A stretch of DNA of 61,975 bases from Allokutzneria sp. NRRL B-24872 (GCF_002155965.1 NZ_MUMH01000031.1:1-61975), one strand, 5' to 3'. Shown: positions 32,556 through 40,952, counted from the first letter of the stretch. Notes: generated from the letters alone by a model not told the origin. Translations and numbers: made by a program.

Positions 32556-33690
32556 TCAGATCAGGCAGGTCGAGCCGAGGGCTCTTCCCGTCCCGCAAGG
32601 CCGGGATCGCCGCCCCGAAGACCGCCGTGACCGCCGCGTGCATGCGCTCCGGCGCGATCGTGCCCGTTCCGGTGAGCCCACTGACAGGCGGAGCGGCGAA
32701 GTAGAACGCTGTGTCGCCGAAACCGTTGTGACCGGCGCTGGTGATCGTCGCCGTCCACGTCGGCGGTGTCGTTGTGCGCCGCTCCTGCACCCAGCGAACG
32801 TGTTCCTCGGACTGTCCTTCCGGCGAGCACGGTGACACGGCCGCGCACGATCGGTCGGACCCGATGAGCAGGCCCGGTTTCGCGACCAAGCCCGGCGGCA
32901 GCACCGGTTGCGGCCCGTCGAAGTTGATCGAGCCCGCGCAGTCCGTCCGCCCCGCGCACGCCAGCACCGCCGCACTCCCGCCAAGCGAGTGACCGGCGAA
33001 AACGGTCCGCGTGAGGTCGACGTGCCCGGCGAGCGGGCTGCCGATGCGCGCCGTGCTCGACGACGTGGCCCGGTAGTGCTCGCCCCCGATCGCCGAGGCG
33101 AGCGCGTTCATGTCGGCTGCCTGCTGTCGGATCAGCTCGTCGATCTCGGCGGGCTTCGGCGGCTCTGCCGCGTCGGGCGTGCTCCGGCGCTGGCCGTCGA
33201 CCACTCGCGCCGGCGTCGACACGGGCACGAGCAGCGCCACGACGTAGCCGCGACTCGCCAACTCCTCACCCCACGAGCTGTACATCCACGGCGCGTTCTG
33301 GAAACCAGGCGCCATGACGACGAGCGGGTGCTTGCCCGCGGCGGGCCTGGCGTCCTGGCGAGCCCATGGCCGCACCGCGTCAACGTCCTGGAGCAGCCAG
33401 CCGAGGCCCACGGTCGGCGGCAACGAGCCGTGCCAGCCGTCCGGGACGTACTCCGCGAGCGGCGCGGACCCGGGCTCGGCCGGGTACCAGATCCAGGCGG
33501 CGCGGAGTGCTTCGTCGGCGGCCGCGCTCCCGCCCGGCACCGTCGTGATCGTGCGGCCGACCGGGTGCTGACCCGTTGGTTGCGGCAAGGTCAGCGTCCG
33601 CGAGCGCAGCACGCCCACGACGCCGAGACAGCCCACGAGCAGAGCGACGAGCACGAGCGCCGCGACGCCGACCTTCTTCCGGGTGGTCAT
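32539..33690 (-). CDS. Secreted/membrane-anchored alpha/beta hydrolase, PAF-acetylhydrolase-like
   Basis: 383 residues. An N-terminal helix (KVGVAALVLVALLVGCLGVVGVL) anchors or exports it. The nucleophile elbow is VFAGHSLGGSAAVLACAG; PLVVMAPGFQNAPWMYSSWGEELASRGYVVALLVPVS precedes it, and the acid and His fall in SINFDGPQ and SAGHNGFGD. This order matches plasma PAF-acetylhydrolase and isoform II type lipases. Its ATG overlaps the upstream gene stop by 4 bases (ATGA), and the pair is divergent from a HTH regulator across a long palindrome. Confidence 0.85.
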   Translation of the reverse strand: MTTRKKVGVAALVLVALLVGCLGVVGVLRSRTLTLPQPTGQHPVGRTITTVPGGSAAADEALRAAWIWYPAEPGSAPLAEYVPDGWHGSLPPTVGLGWLLQDVDAVRPWARQDARPAAGKHPLVVMAPGFQNAPWMYSSWGEELASRGYVVALLVPVSTPARVVDGQRRSTPDAAEPPKPAEIDELIRQQAADMNALASAIGGEHYRATSSSTARIGSPLAGHVDLTRTVFAGHSLGGSAAVLACAGRTDCAGSINFDGPQPVLPPGLVAKPGLLIGSDRSCAAVSPCSPEGQSEEHVRWVQERRTTTPPTWTATITSAGHNGFGDTAFYFAAPPVSGLTGTGTIAPERMHAAVTAVFGAAIPALRDGKSPRLDLPDLTTTMR

Positions 33691-34043
33691 CGGCTCAGGA
33701 CCGCGACGACGTCCTCCGCGTTGGGCGTGCTGACCAGCAGTTCGTCGTAGCCGACGACCGCGCGGTCGGTGGTGATCCGCACGGCCGGAACGGTTCGGCG
33801 GACGCTGACGAACTGCCTCGTGCGCGTGCCGACGCCCCAGCGCCCGACCTTGAGCACGCCGGTGACCACCGCGCCGGAGCGACCGCCGGGCGTGGCCGCG
33901 CGCCGCGTCGGGTGCTCGACCCGCTCCACGTCCCCGATCGCGGTCAGCGGGACTTCCACCCGCCGTCGCCAGCCCGCGAAGGGCCGCTCCCACCAGCGCA
34001 GTTCCACGCGCACCGCCGTGTCGCCGACCCGAAGCACCGCCAT
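33687..34043 (-). CDS. Hypothetical protein coupled to the lipase
   Basis: 118 residues from an ATG with GGGGAGCGGG upstream. Not recognised. It is beta-rich with many charged residues (ELRWWERPFAGWRRRVEVPLTAIGDVERVEHP) and ends DELLVSTPNAEDVVAVLSR, reminiscent of PH-like domain proteins. No signal peptide. First gene of the two-gene operon controlled from the palindrome at 34064-34101. Confidence 0.65.
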   Translation of the reverse strand: MAVLRVGDTAVRVELRWWERPFAGWRRRVEVPLTAIGDVERVEHPTRRAATPGGRSGAVVTGVLKVGRWGVGTRTRQFVSVRRTVPAVRITTDRAVVGYDELLVSTPNAEDVVAVLSR

Positions 34044-34063
34044 GGCCCGCTCCCCTCCTAGGC

Positions 34064-34101
34064 TGATTCCAACACCAGTATTAATACCACATTTGGAATC
34101 A
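34064..34101 (+). promoter_or_regulatory. Nested palindromic operator between divergent genes
   Basis: Outer arms TGATTCCAA (34064-34072) and TTGGAATCA (34093-34101) are perfect inverted repeats. The centre is GTATTAATAC (34078-34087), also a perfect palindrome with exactly the same dyad axis. It fills most of the gap between the HTH gene and the divergent hypothetical/lipase genes, so one bound dimer or tetramer could repress both. Confidence 0.75.
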
Positions 34102-34113
34102 ATGGGAGCGAGC

Positions 34114-34632
34114 GTGCCCGCTGACCGGCCGTCCCTGACCGACCTGCTGCACCAGCCCGTGCGCTGGCGCATCGCCCAGGCGCTGATCGGGCGCCGCCTG
34201 ACCACGGCCGATCTCGCCGAGCGGCTGCCGGACGTCCCGCACACCACGCTCTACCGGCACGTCGGCGTGCTGGTGAAGGCCGAGGTGCTGCGCGTGGTCG
34301 GCGAGCGCAAGGTGCGGGGGACCGTGGAGCGCACCTACGAACTGGCCATGCCGGAGCCCGAGACCGACCGGATCAGCCCTGACCAGCTGCGCACGATGTT
34401 CACCGTCTACCTGGCGGGCATCACCGGCGACATGGACCGCTACCTGGAGCGGGACGACGTCGACCCGATGCGGGACGGGATCGCGTTCCGCCAGGCCGCG
34501 CTCCGCGTCACCGACGCCGAGTACGCCGAGTTCCAGCAGCGGCTCGGTGACCTGATCGCCGACTTCGCCGACCGCGACCCGGGCGAGGGGCGGACCCGCC
34601 GCATCCTCTCCACGATCCTCATGCCGGAGTGA
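34114..34632 (+). CDS. Winged-helix transcriptional regulator, ArsR/HTH_20-like
   Basis: 172 residues from a GTG with GGGAG just ahead; an ATG at 34102 would touch the operator. The HTH reads LHQPVRWRIAQALIGRRLTTADLAERLPDVPHTTLYRHVGVLVKAEVLRVVGERKVRGTVERTYEL, then a helical C-terminal half (RISPDQLRTMFTVYLAGITGDMDRYLE) as in effector/dimerisation domains of this family. Probably represses itself and the divergent lipase pair; the Vat-like gene 77 bases downstream may share its transcript. Ligand unknown. Confidence 0.88.
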   Translation: MPADRPSLTDLLHQPVRWRIAQALIGRRLTTADLAERLPDVPHTTLYRHVGVLVKAEVLRVVGERKVRGTVERTYELAMPEPETDRISPDQLRTMFTVYLAGITGDMDRYLERDDVDPMRDGIAFRQAALRVTDAEYAEFQQRLGDLIADFADRDPGEGRTRRILSTILMPE

Positions 34633-34709
34633 CGACCGAAAATCCGACCCGTTCGCGCGGCGGTTGAGGCAGATTGGGCCGCGCGACGAGCTCCACGAAA
34701 GGACACCGC

Positions 34710-35363
34710 GTGTCACCTGATCCGACGACCGTCCACCCGCTGGCCGAGCACGAGCGCGTCGTGTTCCTGAAGCCGCTGGTCAGCTCCCCGAAGATCGTCG
34801 TCGGCGAGTACACCTACTACGACGACCCGGACGGGGCGACCGCGTTCGAGCAGCGCAACGTGCTCTACGGCTACGGGCCGGAGCGGCTGCTGATCGGCAA
34901 GTACTGCGCGATCGCCTCCGGAACGCGGTTCCTGATGGCAGGGGCCGACCACCCCACGATGGGCGTGTCCACGTACCCGTTCACGATGTTCGGCGGCGAG
35001 TGGGCCGAGCGGACCCTCGACATCGTCACCGGCATGCCGAGCCGGGGCGACACCGTGGTCGGCAACGACGTCTGGTTCGGCTACCAGGCCGTGGTCATGC
35101 CCGGCGTGCACATCGGGGACGGCGCGATCATCGCGGCCGGTGCGGTCGTCACCGCTCACGTGCCGCCGTACACGATCGTCGGCGGGAACCCGGCCAAACC
35201 GATCCGGCGGCGCTTCGACGAGGCCGACGTCGACCGCCTGCGCCGCGCCGCGTGGTGGGACTGGCCCGCCGAGCTGGTCACCGCCAACGCCCGCACGATC
35301 ATGGCAGGGACCCCCGCCGACATCGAACGCGTCGCCGCCGAGCACGGTCTGGAGAAGAGCTGA
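34710..35363 (+). CDS. Vat/CatB-type xenobiotic acetyltransferase (probable streptogramin A or chloramphenicol)
   Basis: 217 residues from a GTG with AAAGGA upstream. A left-handed beta-helix (hexapeptide repeats) is clear: [27 protein letters not shown], then [57 protein letters not shown]. The catalytic His lies in [20 protein letters not shown], the same context as in VatD. The enzyme would O-acetylate a streptogramin A or chloramphenicol with acetyl-CoA. Its stop overlaps the start of a Vgb-like lyase (TGATG), which favours streptogramin as the substrate class. Confidence 0.85.
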   Translation: MSPDPTTVHPLAEHERVVFLKPLVSSPKIVVGEYTYYDDPDGATAFEQRNVLYGYGPERLLIGKYCAIASGTRFLMAGADHPTMGVSTYPFTMFGGEWAERTLDIVTGMPSRGDTVVGNDVWFGYQAVVMPGVHIGDGAIIAAGAVVTAHVPPYTIVGGNPAKPIRRRFDEADVDRLRRAAWWDWPAELVTANARTIMAGTPADIERVAAEHGLEKS

Positions 35364-36262
35364 TGAGCGTCCACATCGAAGAGCACGTCGTCGCGGGCCC
35401 GGACAGCGGCCCGTACGCGCTGACCACCGGCCTGGACGGCGCGCTGTGGTTCACGCTGGTGCACAGCGGGCAGATCGGCCGCATGGAACCCGGCGCCGAG
35501 CCGACCCTGCACCAGCTGGACGCGAAATGCGGCCCGACCATCATCGCCGCGGGCCCGGACGGCGCGCTCTGGTTCACCGAGTACCAGGCGCACCGCGTCG
35601 GCCGGATCACCACGAAGGGCGCCGTCACGGAGTTCCCGCTGCCGGAGGGGTGCGCGCCGTTCGGCATCGCCGCCGGGCAGGACGGTGCTCTGTGGTTCAC
35701 CGAGACCGGCACCGACCGGATCGGCAGGCTCACCGTCAAGGGCCAGCTCACCGAGTTCCCGCTCCCCGTCAGCGGCGCGTTCCCCTCCGCGATCACCGCG
35801 GGCGGGGACGGCGCGCTGTGGTTCGCGATGAACCAGGCCAACGCGATCGGCCGGATCGCCGTGAACGGCAAGGGCACTGTGAACGGCACGGTCACCGTCC
35901 ACCCGCTGCCGACCGAAGCAGCCGCCCCGGTCGGCATCACCGCAGGTCCCGACGGCGCGCTCTGGTTCGTCGAGATCGCCGCGGGTCAGATCGGGCGCAT
36001 CAGCACGAACGGCAAGATCGACGAGTTCCCGCTGCCCGACCGATCCGCCCGCCCGCACGCGATCACCAGCGGCGGCGACGGCGCGCTCTGGTTCACCGAA
36101 TGGGGCGCGAACCGCGTCGGCCGCATCACCACGCGCGGCGAGATCGCGGTGCACGACCTGCCGACGCCCGGCTCCGAGCCGCACGGAATCGCGCTCGGCC
36201 CGGACCGCGCGATCTGGACCGCACTGGAGACCGGGGCGCTCGCCCGCGTCACTCTTCGATGA
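35363..36262 (+). CDS. Virginiamycin B lyase-like protein (streptogramin B lyase)
   Basis: 299 residues, seven-bladed beta-propeller. Each blade shows the ITxGxDGALWFTE-x-x-x-x-x-IGRI repeat (e.g. IIAAGPDGALWFTE, GIAAGQDGALWFTE, AITSGGDGALWFTE). The catalytic region of Vgb is conserved as ARPHAITSG...LWFTEWGANRVGRI and SEPHGIALG...ALETG, matching the two active-site His and the Glu residues of the staphylococcal enzyme as I remember it. It linearises streptogramin B (quinupristin-like) lactones by elimination. Translationally coupled to the Vat-like gene by TGATG. Confidence 0.9.
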   Translation: MSVHIEEHVVAGPDSGPYALTTGLDGALWFTLVHSGQIGRMEPGAEPTLHQLDAKCGPTIIAAGPDGALWFTEYQAHRVGRITTKGAVTEFPLPEGCAPFGIAAGQDGALWFTETGTDRIGRLTVKGQLTEFPLPVSGAFPSAITAGGDGALWFAMNQANAIGRIAVNGKGTVNGTVTVHPLPTEAAAPVGITAGPDGALWFVEIAAGQIGRISTNGKIDEFPLPDRSARPHAITSGGDGALWFTEWGANRVGRITTRGEIAVHDLPTPGSEPHGIALGPDRAIWTALETGALARVTLR

Positions 36263-37088
36263 GCCCCAGCTCGACGAACATCTGGTGGCACCAGTCGAGC
36301 GCGGTGTCCAGGTCGTTCCACTGGGTGTCGTTCTCGGAGAGGTAGGGGAAGACGTACGGGTCGGTGATGCCCTCGGGGAGGTCGTCGGCCCGGCACTCGA
36401 AAGGCGGCCAGCCGTACTCGGCCTCGCGCATCGCGAGTGCCACCTTCCTCGGCTGCGCGTCCCACAACCCCAGTGCCAGCCGACGGCACATCGCCGGGTG
36501 CGCGGTCGCGAAGATCAGCCTGCCCACGTCGAGCGGCTCGCCCGCGCTGATCACCCGCACCATCGCGCGGTACCGGGTGCTCGGGTTCACCAGGCCCGCG
36601 TCGCCGGACCAGATCTCCACGCTGTGCCCCGCTTCGATGATCGCGGCGCACAGCGTGGCCAGAGCCAGGCCGCGGTTGACGATGCACTCGTGCCGGACCT
36701 TCGACGAGTACGACATCGGGATCAGGAAGGTGATCACCTTGCCGCGCCGCGAGACCTGCCTCGGCACCGCGTCCACCATGCACTCGGGCACCCCGGACAG
36801 GTAGGCGCCGACGTCGACCTCGCTGCCGGTCACGTCCCACGACGGCTCCAAGATCGTGACCGCGCTGTCGAGACCGGCCCGCTCGCGCAGCTGTCCGACG
36901 GTGATGTCGGCCTCCCGCAGCGCGACCGCCCAACCGTCCCGGCCGAGCCGCACGGCCTCCTCCCACGACGCGCCCGCCCACTCGGTCGTGTAGCCGCGGG
37001 ACTTGCCGTGCTCGGTGGACGGACGAGCCGTTGCCGCGTCCAGGAACTCCTGCCACGACAGCATCGGGGCGAGCACGAATCCGCTCAT
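36249..37088 (-). CDS. Protein of unknown function paired with an AAA+ ATPase (VWA-like fold possible)
   Basis: 279 residues. It begins SGFVLAPMLSWQEFLDAATARPSTE and contains ITFLIPMSYSSKVRHECIVNRGLALATLCAAIIEAGHSVEIWSGDAG, whose strand-helix-strand order resembles a von Willebrand A core without an obvious D-x-S-x-S metal site. Phage- and actinomycete-encoded proteins with this N-terminus (DUF7192-like) are uncharacterised. It starts 4 bases after the ATPase stop, so the two form a unit similar in layout to MoxR/VWA or CobS/CobT pairs. Confidence 0.65.
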   Translation of the reverse strand: MSGFVLAPMLSWQEFLDAATARPSTEHGKSRGYTTEWAGASWEEAVRLGRDGWAVALREADITVGQLRERAGLDSAVTILEPSWDVTGSEVDVGAYLSGVPECMVDAVPRQVSRRGKVITFLIPMSYSSKVRHECIVNRGLALATLCAAIIEAGHSVEIWSGDAGLVNPSTRYRAMVRVISAGEPLDVGRLIFATAHPAMCRRLALGLWDAQPRKVALAMREAEYGWPPFECRADDLPEGITDPYVFPYLSENDTQWNDLDTALDWCHQMFVELGLIEE

Positions 37089-37092
37089 CGCC

Positions 37093-38418
37093 CTACTCCA
37101 GTTCCAGAGCGCCGCGGTGCGCCGGGGACAGTCCGCGGATCACGCGCCAGCTCATCACCTGCTCGGTGCTGGCGCCCGCCTCGATGAGCTTCGCCCCATC
37201 GATCGTCGTGCGCGGGGAGAACATCACCGGCAGCTGCTTCTCCGCCGCCTTCGCGCGCAGCCCCCTGACCAACTGGAGCAGTTCGCGGACCGCGTCCCGG
37301 TGCGACGGAGCGTGCCGCAGCGCCAGCCGCTCCTCCAGCTTCTCGTCGATGGGCACGTCCACCACCACGAACCGGTCCAGCGTCGCGGCGTCGAGCGTCT
37401 GCCGCCCGACGTAGTTCCGGTCCGCGCCGGTCCCGTAGGTGTTGCCCGTCGCGACCAGCCGGAAGTCCGCGTGCGCGACCACCATCCCATCGGCGAAGGC
37501 GCAGGTGCCCAGCGCGAGCGCCTGGTTCAGCTCCGCGAGCAGGCCGGGGTGACCGTTGTCGATCTCGTCGAGCAGCATCACCCCGCCGTGCTCGAAGGCC
37601 CTGCGGAACGGCGTGTCGTGGTAGGTGCCGTGCGCGTCGAAGTACCCGAACACCTTGCTCATCGGTGTGGTCGGCCCGAGCGAGAGCGCCTGGAAGTCCA
37701 GTCCGAGCGCCTGCGCTGCCTGCTTCGCCAGCATCGACTTGCCCGTGCCAGCCGGGCCGACCAGGAGCACGTGGCAGCGCGCGTGCAGTGCGGTCAGCAG
37801 GTCCGGCAGCACCGCGTGCGAGTCCGTGCCCAGGTCGATGACCCCGCCCTCGGGGAGCACGACCTGCACGACGTTCGGGGTGAATTCCTCCAGGAGCTGG
37901 TCGACCTCCCGCTCCACCACCCCGCGGATCGTGCCGATCGCCTTGGCCTGCTCCTCGCGCAGCGCCTCGCCGATCGTCTTCAGCGCCTCCGCCGCCGACG
38001 TCGCCACGACCTCCGGGATCGTCTTGAGCACTTCCCCGCGCACCGTCCCGGCCGCGCTCATCGCGGTGTGCCGGGTCAGCTCCTCCCGCAGCTCGCCCAC
38101 GTCCGGCGTCGCCGCCGCCACGGCCTCGGCCGCGAGCCCGGGGACGAGCTGGCCCGCCTCCGCGCGGATCAGCTCCGCGAGCCCCGCGCGCACCTTCTCC
38201 TCGACCACGCGCTGGAGCTCCGCCGGGTCCGGCGCCGCCTCGCCGACCGCGTGCCGCGCCATGTCCGGCACGAGCGCGGATGCTTCCCACTGGATGATCG
38301 CCGGCAGCCGCGCCCGCATGTCGCACTCGACCCGCCACAGCAGATTGCTGTGCGCGCACAGGTTCCGCACGACAGTCTCGGCGAGCTGCAATACCTCGGC
38401 CCTGGTGCTGCTGCGCAA
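37093..38418 (-). CDS. AAA+ ATPase, MoxR/CobS-like, with long N-terminal helical region
   Basis: 441 residues from a TTG with a perfect GAAGGAG site 6 bases upstream; earlier starts lack one. Residues 1-200 are Ala/Glu-rich and helical (repeated VV/AEA-L/LREE patterns), probably a coiled coil. The ATPase core has Walker A VLLVGPAGTGKSMLAKQAAQALG, Walker B GGVMLLDEIDNG, sensor 1 FRLVATGNTYGTG and an arginine region TLDRFVVVDVP. The core resembles CobS/MoxR remodelling ATPases that act on a VWA partner; the gene downstream is the likely partner. Cellular target unknown. Confidence 0.82.
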   Translation of the reverse strand: MRSSTRAEVLQLAETVVRNLCAHSNLLWRVECDMRARLPAIIQWEASALVPDMARHAVGEAAPDPAELQRVVEEKVRAGLAELIRAEAGQLVPGLAAEAVAAATPDVGELREELTRHTAMSAAGTVRGEVLKTIPEVVATSAAEALKTIGEALREEQAKAIGTIRGVVEREVDQLLEEFTPNVVQVVLPEGGVIDLGTDSHAVLPDLLTALHARCHVLLVGPAGTGKSMLAKQAAQALGLDFQALSLGPTTPMSKVFGYFDAHGTYHDTPFRRAFEHGGVMLLDEIDNGHPGLLAELNQALALGTCAFADGMVVAHADFRLVATGNTYGTGADRNYVGRQTLDAATLDRFVVVDVPIDEKLEERLALRHAPSHRDAVRELLQLVRGLRAKAAEKQLPVMFSPRTTIDGAKLIEAGASTEQVMSWRVIRGLSPAHRGALELE

Positions 38419-38807
38419 GGGGCGCTCCTTCAAAGCCGTCGTTCGTGTCGACGTGATCAGAACCCAGGGTGACCGGGAGGGGTCCCGGTCGCGTTTCGCG
38501 CTCGGCCGCACCGGTTTTCTCCTGTCGCCTGAATGGCGGTGCAGCAGCCTCCCACCTGCGATGATCTAGAGATTTGTCACTGAAGGTGACGAAGTCTTCC
38601 GGTATTTCCCCCGAGTGCAGCATCGAATTACTTCTGATCGCTTTTATGAAGCCCTCACACCTTCGGGTGACTGTACTGCCCGAGAAATGCGGGCTAGCTT
38701 CGAAATGCCTTCGGGTCAATCCGTGCGAATATCTCAGAATTGTTTCGCAATGGTGTCTTTTGTGCCGTGACCCGATAAATCCAGCGCGTCTTCGAAGGAG
38801 CTCACGC
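38419..38807 (+). promoter_or_regulatory. 389-bp intergenic region between the AAA+ gene and the methyltransferase
   Basis: No coding frame with convincing bias. The right half is unusually AT-rich. Two dyads are present: GTCAC-n5-GTGAC (38576-38590) and TCAC-n8-GTGA (38655-38670), both built on the same GTGA/TCAC half-sites. A ribosome-binding site (AAGGAG) precedes the ATG at 38808. It likely holds the divergent promoters of the ATPase operon and the 2-methylisoborneol methyltransferase, plus one regulator-binding pair. Confidence 0.5.
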
Positions 38808-39674
38808 ATGACCGCGACGCACTCCCCGGCCACTGCCAAGCCCGTGCTGCGCAGCGACTACCAGCGCTCGGTCGCCGAGTACTGGAACAAAGAGCGCGAC
38901 CCGGTGAACCTGCGCCTCGGTGACGTCGATGGCCTTTACCACCACCACTACGGCCTCGGTGACTACGACCCGGCCGTGCTCCGGGCGCCCGCCGAGATCC
39001 GCGACCAGGCGGTGATCGCGGAAATGCACCGGATGGAAACCGCCCAGGCCGACGTCCTGCTCGACCACCTCGGCGACGTCAGGCCGCACGACCGGCTGCT
39101 GGACGCCGGATGCGGCCGCGGCGGGTCGAGCATCATGGCCAACCTGCGCTTCGGCTGCGAGGTCGATGGCGTCTCGATCTCGGAGGAGCAGGTCGCCTTC
39201 GCCAACGCGCGAGCACGGGAGCGCGGCGTCGACGACCGCGTGCGCTACCACTTCCGCAACATGCTCGACACCGGTTTCGAGTCCGGTTCGCGCAAGGCCA
39301 TCTGGAACAACGAGAGCACCATGTACGTCGACCTGCACGAACTGTTCGCCGAACACGCCAGGCAACTGGAGGTCGGCGGTCGCTACGTCACCATCACCGG
39401 CTGCTACAACGACGTCACCGGCGGCCGGTCGAAGGCGGTCAGCCAGATCGACCAGCACTACACGTGCAACATCCACCCGCGCAGCGCGTACTTCAAGGCC
39501 ATGCAGGCCAACAACCTGGTGCCGATCGCCGTTGTCGACCTGACCCCGACCGCGATCCCGTACTGGGAGCTGCGCGAGCAGTCCTCGGTCGCCACCGGCG
39601 TGGAGGCCCCGTTCCTCAAGGCCTACCGCGAGGGCAGCTTCCACTACCTGCTCATCGCCGCCGACCGGATCTGA
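38808..39674 (+). CDS. Geranyl diphosphate 2-C-methyltransferase
   Basis: 288 residues from an ATG with GGAG upstream. The family opening YYGLGDYD is here YHHHYGLGDYD, after VAEYWNKERDPVNLRLG. The SAM site is RLLDAGCGRGGSSIMAN, followed by EVDGVSISEEQVAFAN; NNESTMYVD and DQHYTCNIHPRSAYF are also typical of GPPMT. It methylates C2 of geranyl diphosphate, the first step of 2-methylisoborneol formation. The partner synthase is encoded convergently downstream, an unusual layout. Confidence 0.9.
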   Translation: MTATHSPATAKPVLRSDYQRSVAEYWNKERDPVNLRLGDVDGLYHHHYGLGDYDPAVLRAPAEIRDQAVIAEMHRMETAQADVLLDHLGDVRPHDRLLDAGCGRGGSSIMANLRFGCEVDGVSISEEQVAFANARARERGVDDRVRYHFRNMLDTGFESGSRKAIWNNESTMYVDLHELFAEHARQLEVGGRYVTITGCYNDVTGGRSKAVSQIDQHYTCNIHPRSAYFKAMQANNLVPIAVVDLTPTAIPYWELREQSSVATGVEAPFLKAYREGSFHYLLIAADRI

Positions 39675-39683
39675 CCCACCCGC

Positions 39684-39723
39684 ACGGAGAAGGGGCCGCC
39701 CAGCCGGGCGGCCCCTTCTCCGT
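39684..39723 (+). terminator. Bidirectional 18-bp hairpin between convergent terpene genes
   Basis: ACGGAGAAGGGGCCGCCC (39684-39701) pairs perfectly with its complement (39706-39723) around a 4-base loop. It starts 10 bases after the methyltransferase stop and ends 9 bases before the synthase stop, so it can end transcription from both sides. Confidence 0.88.
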
Positions 39724-39731
39724 TGCTGCCG

Positions 39732-40952
39732 TTACGCCACTTCGGCCTTGTCGGCGTGGTAGCGGCGGGAGGTGGCGTGCCACTCGCGGCTGCCGCCGCA
39801 CCACGCCCACGTCTCGGCGAAGAAGCGCCGCAGCATCGGCGAACCCACCAGGCTCAGCGCCGCAGCCTCGGCCACGAAGCGCTTCATCAGCTCGTTGTGG
39901 ATCTCCACCGTGCGCTTGGCCGCCTGCCGGCGCGTGCAGCCCTCCTGCTCCATGAGCGCGATCGGCAGGCTGAGGTCGTCGTCGGCTTCCTTGCTCATCG
40001 AGTGCAGGTCGTTGAGCAGCACCGCCGCCATGCCCGCCATCGAGAACGCCTCGCGCACCCTCGGGTCGTAGAACTCCTGCGGCGGCAGCTCGTAGCCGGC
40101 GACCGCGTCGATCAGGATCATCGGCGGCAGGTAGCTGTTGTGGTGCCGGTGCATCAGGTACTCCCACACCGGCGGCCGCTCCCCGGTGACCCGCCAGCTC
40201 GCGTTCTGGTCGAGCGTGGTGAACAGGATCGACATCTGGTGCTGGAAGCGCGCCATCTGCGTCACCGAGGTGTAGCGCGCCAGGTGCTCCATGCCGCTGC
40301 GGAAGGCCAGCGCGATCGGGTCTTCCTCGATGTGCCGCCGCAGTTCGTGCTCGTAGCGGTGCGGCAGCGGAACCGGGTCGACCACCCCGTAGAGGATGCC
40401 GAAGCGCGCCGCCGTCCGCCGAGGATCGGCGCCGACCTCCTCCTCGTCGAGGTAGTAGTCGTCCGCCGCCCACTCGGCCACGACCACCTTGGTCGCCGCG
40501 AGCAGCCGGTCCGCGTCGTCGGTCCCGGGGTGGGTGAGCATGATCAGCCTGCCGAAGCCGCACGAGCGCAGGTGCTCCGAGCGGCCCTCGTAGATCCCGA
40601 CCTGCTCGGCCCACTCCACCATCCGCTCGTTGACCTCCTCTCCGAGCTCCGGGTTGTCGCGCACCGGGCCGGGGCAGAACAGCTCCGGGATCTCGTCGTC
40701 ATCCGCTGCCGCCGGTTCCGCCACCGCGGCCGGTTCGGGGCGCAGGAACGACAGCTGGGCCGCGGACATGCCCAGCATGCTCGGCTGCTCGGTCACGAAG
40801 ACCAGGCTGGACGGGGTCACCCGAGGTGGGTCCTCCAGCAGCGCGGCCAGCTCACCGGGCGGCGCCGAGCCCCTGTCGGCCAGCACCTCGGCCGCCAGCC
40901 GGGACAGGTCGTCGGTCGCGTTCGGGGCACTCAGGCGAGACATCAAGGACAT
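39732..40952 (-). CDS. 2-methylisoborneol synthase (class I terpene synthase)
   Basis: 406 residues; ATG at 40952 follows a GGAGAGG stretch, with another ATG at 40943. A variable, Ala/Pro-rich N-terminal region of about 100 residues, typical of MIB synthases, precedes the catalytic core. The Asp-rich metal motif is DDYYLDEE and the NSE triad is NDLHSMSKE; RRQAAKRTVEIHNELMKRF and WCGGSREWH close the fold. It cyclises 2-methyl-geranyl diphosphate to 2-methylisoborneol, the earthy odorant. In streptomycetes the synthase, methyltransferase and a cNMP-binding gene form one operon; here the two enzymes converge and no cNMP-binding gene is adjacent. Confidence 0.88.
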   Translation of the reverse strand: MSLMSRLSAPNATDDLSRLAAEVLADRGSAPPGELAALLEDPPRVTPSSLVFVTEQPSMLGMSAAQLSFLRPEPAAVAEPAAADDDEIPELFCPGPVRDNPELGEEVNERMVEWAEQVGIYEGRSEHLRSCGFGRLIMLTHPGTDDADRLLAATKVVVAEWAADDYYLDEEEVGADPRRTAARFGILYGVVDPVPLPHRYEHELRRHIEEDPIALAFRSGMEHLARYTSVTQMARFQHQMSILFTTLDQNASWRVTGERPPVWEYLMHRHHNSYLPPMILIDAVAGYELPPQEFYDPRVREAFSMAGMAAVLLNDLHSMSKEADDDLSLPIALMEQEGCTRRQAAKRTVEIHNELMKRFVAEAAALSLVGSPMLRRFFAETWAWCGGSREWHATSRRYHADKAEVA

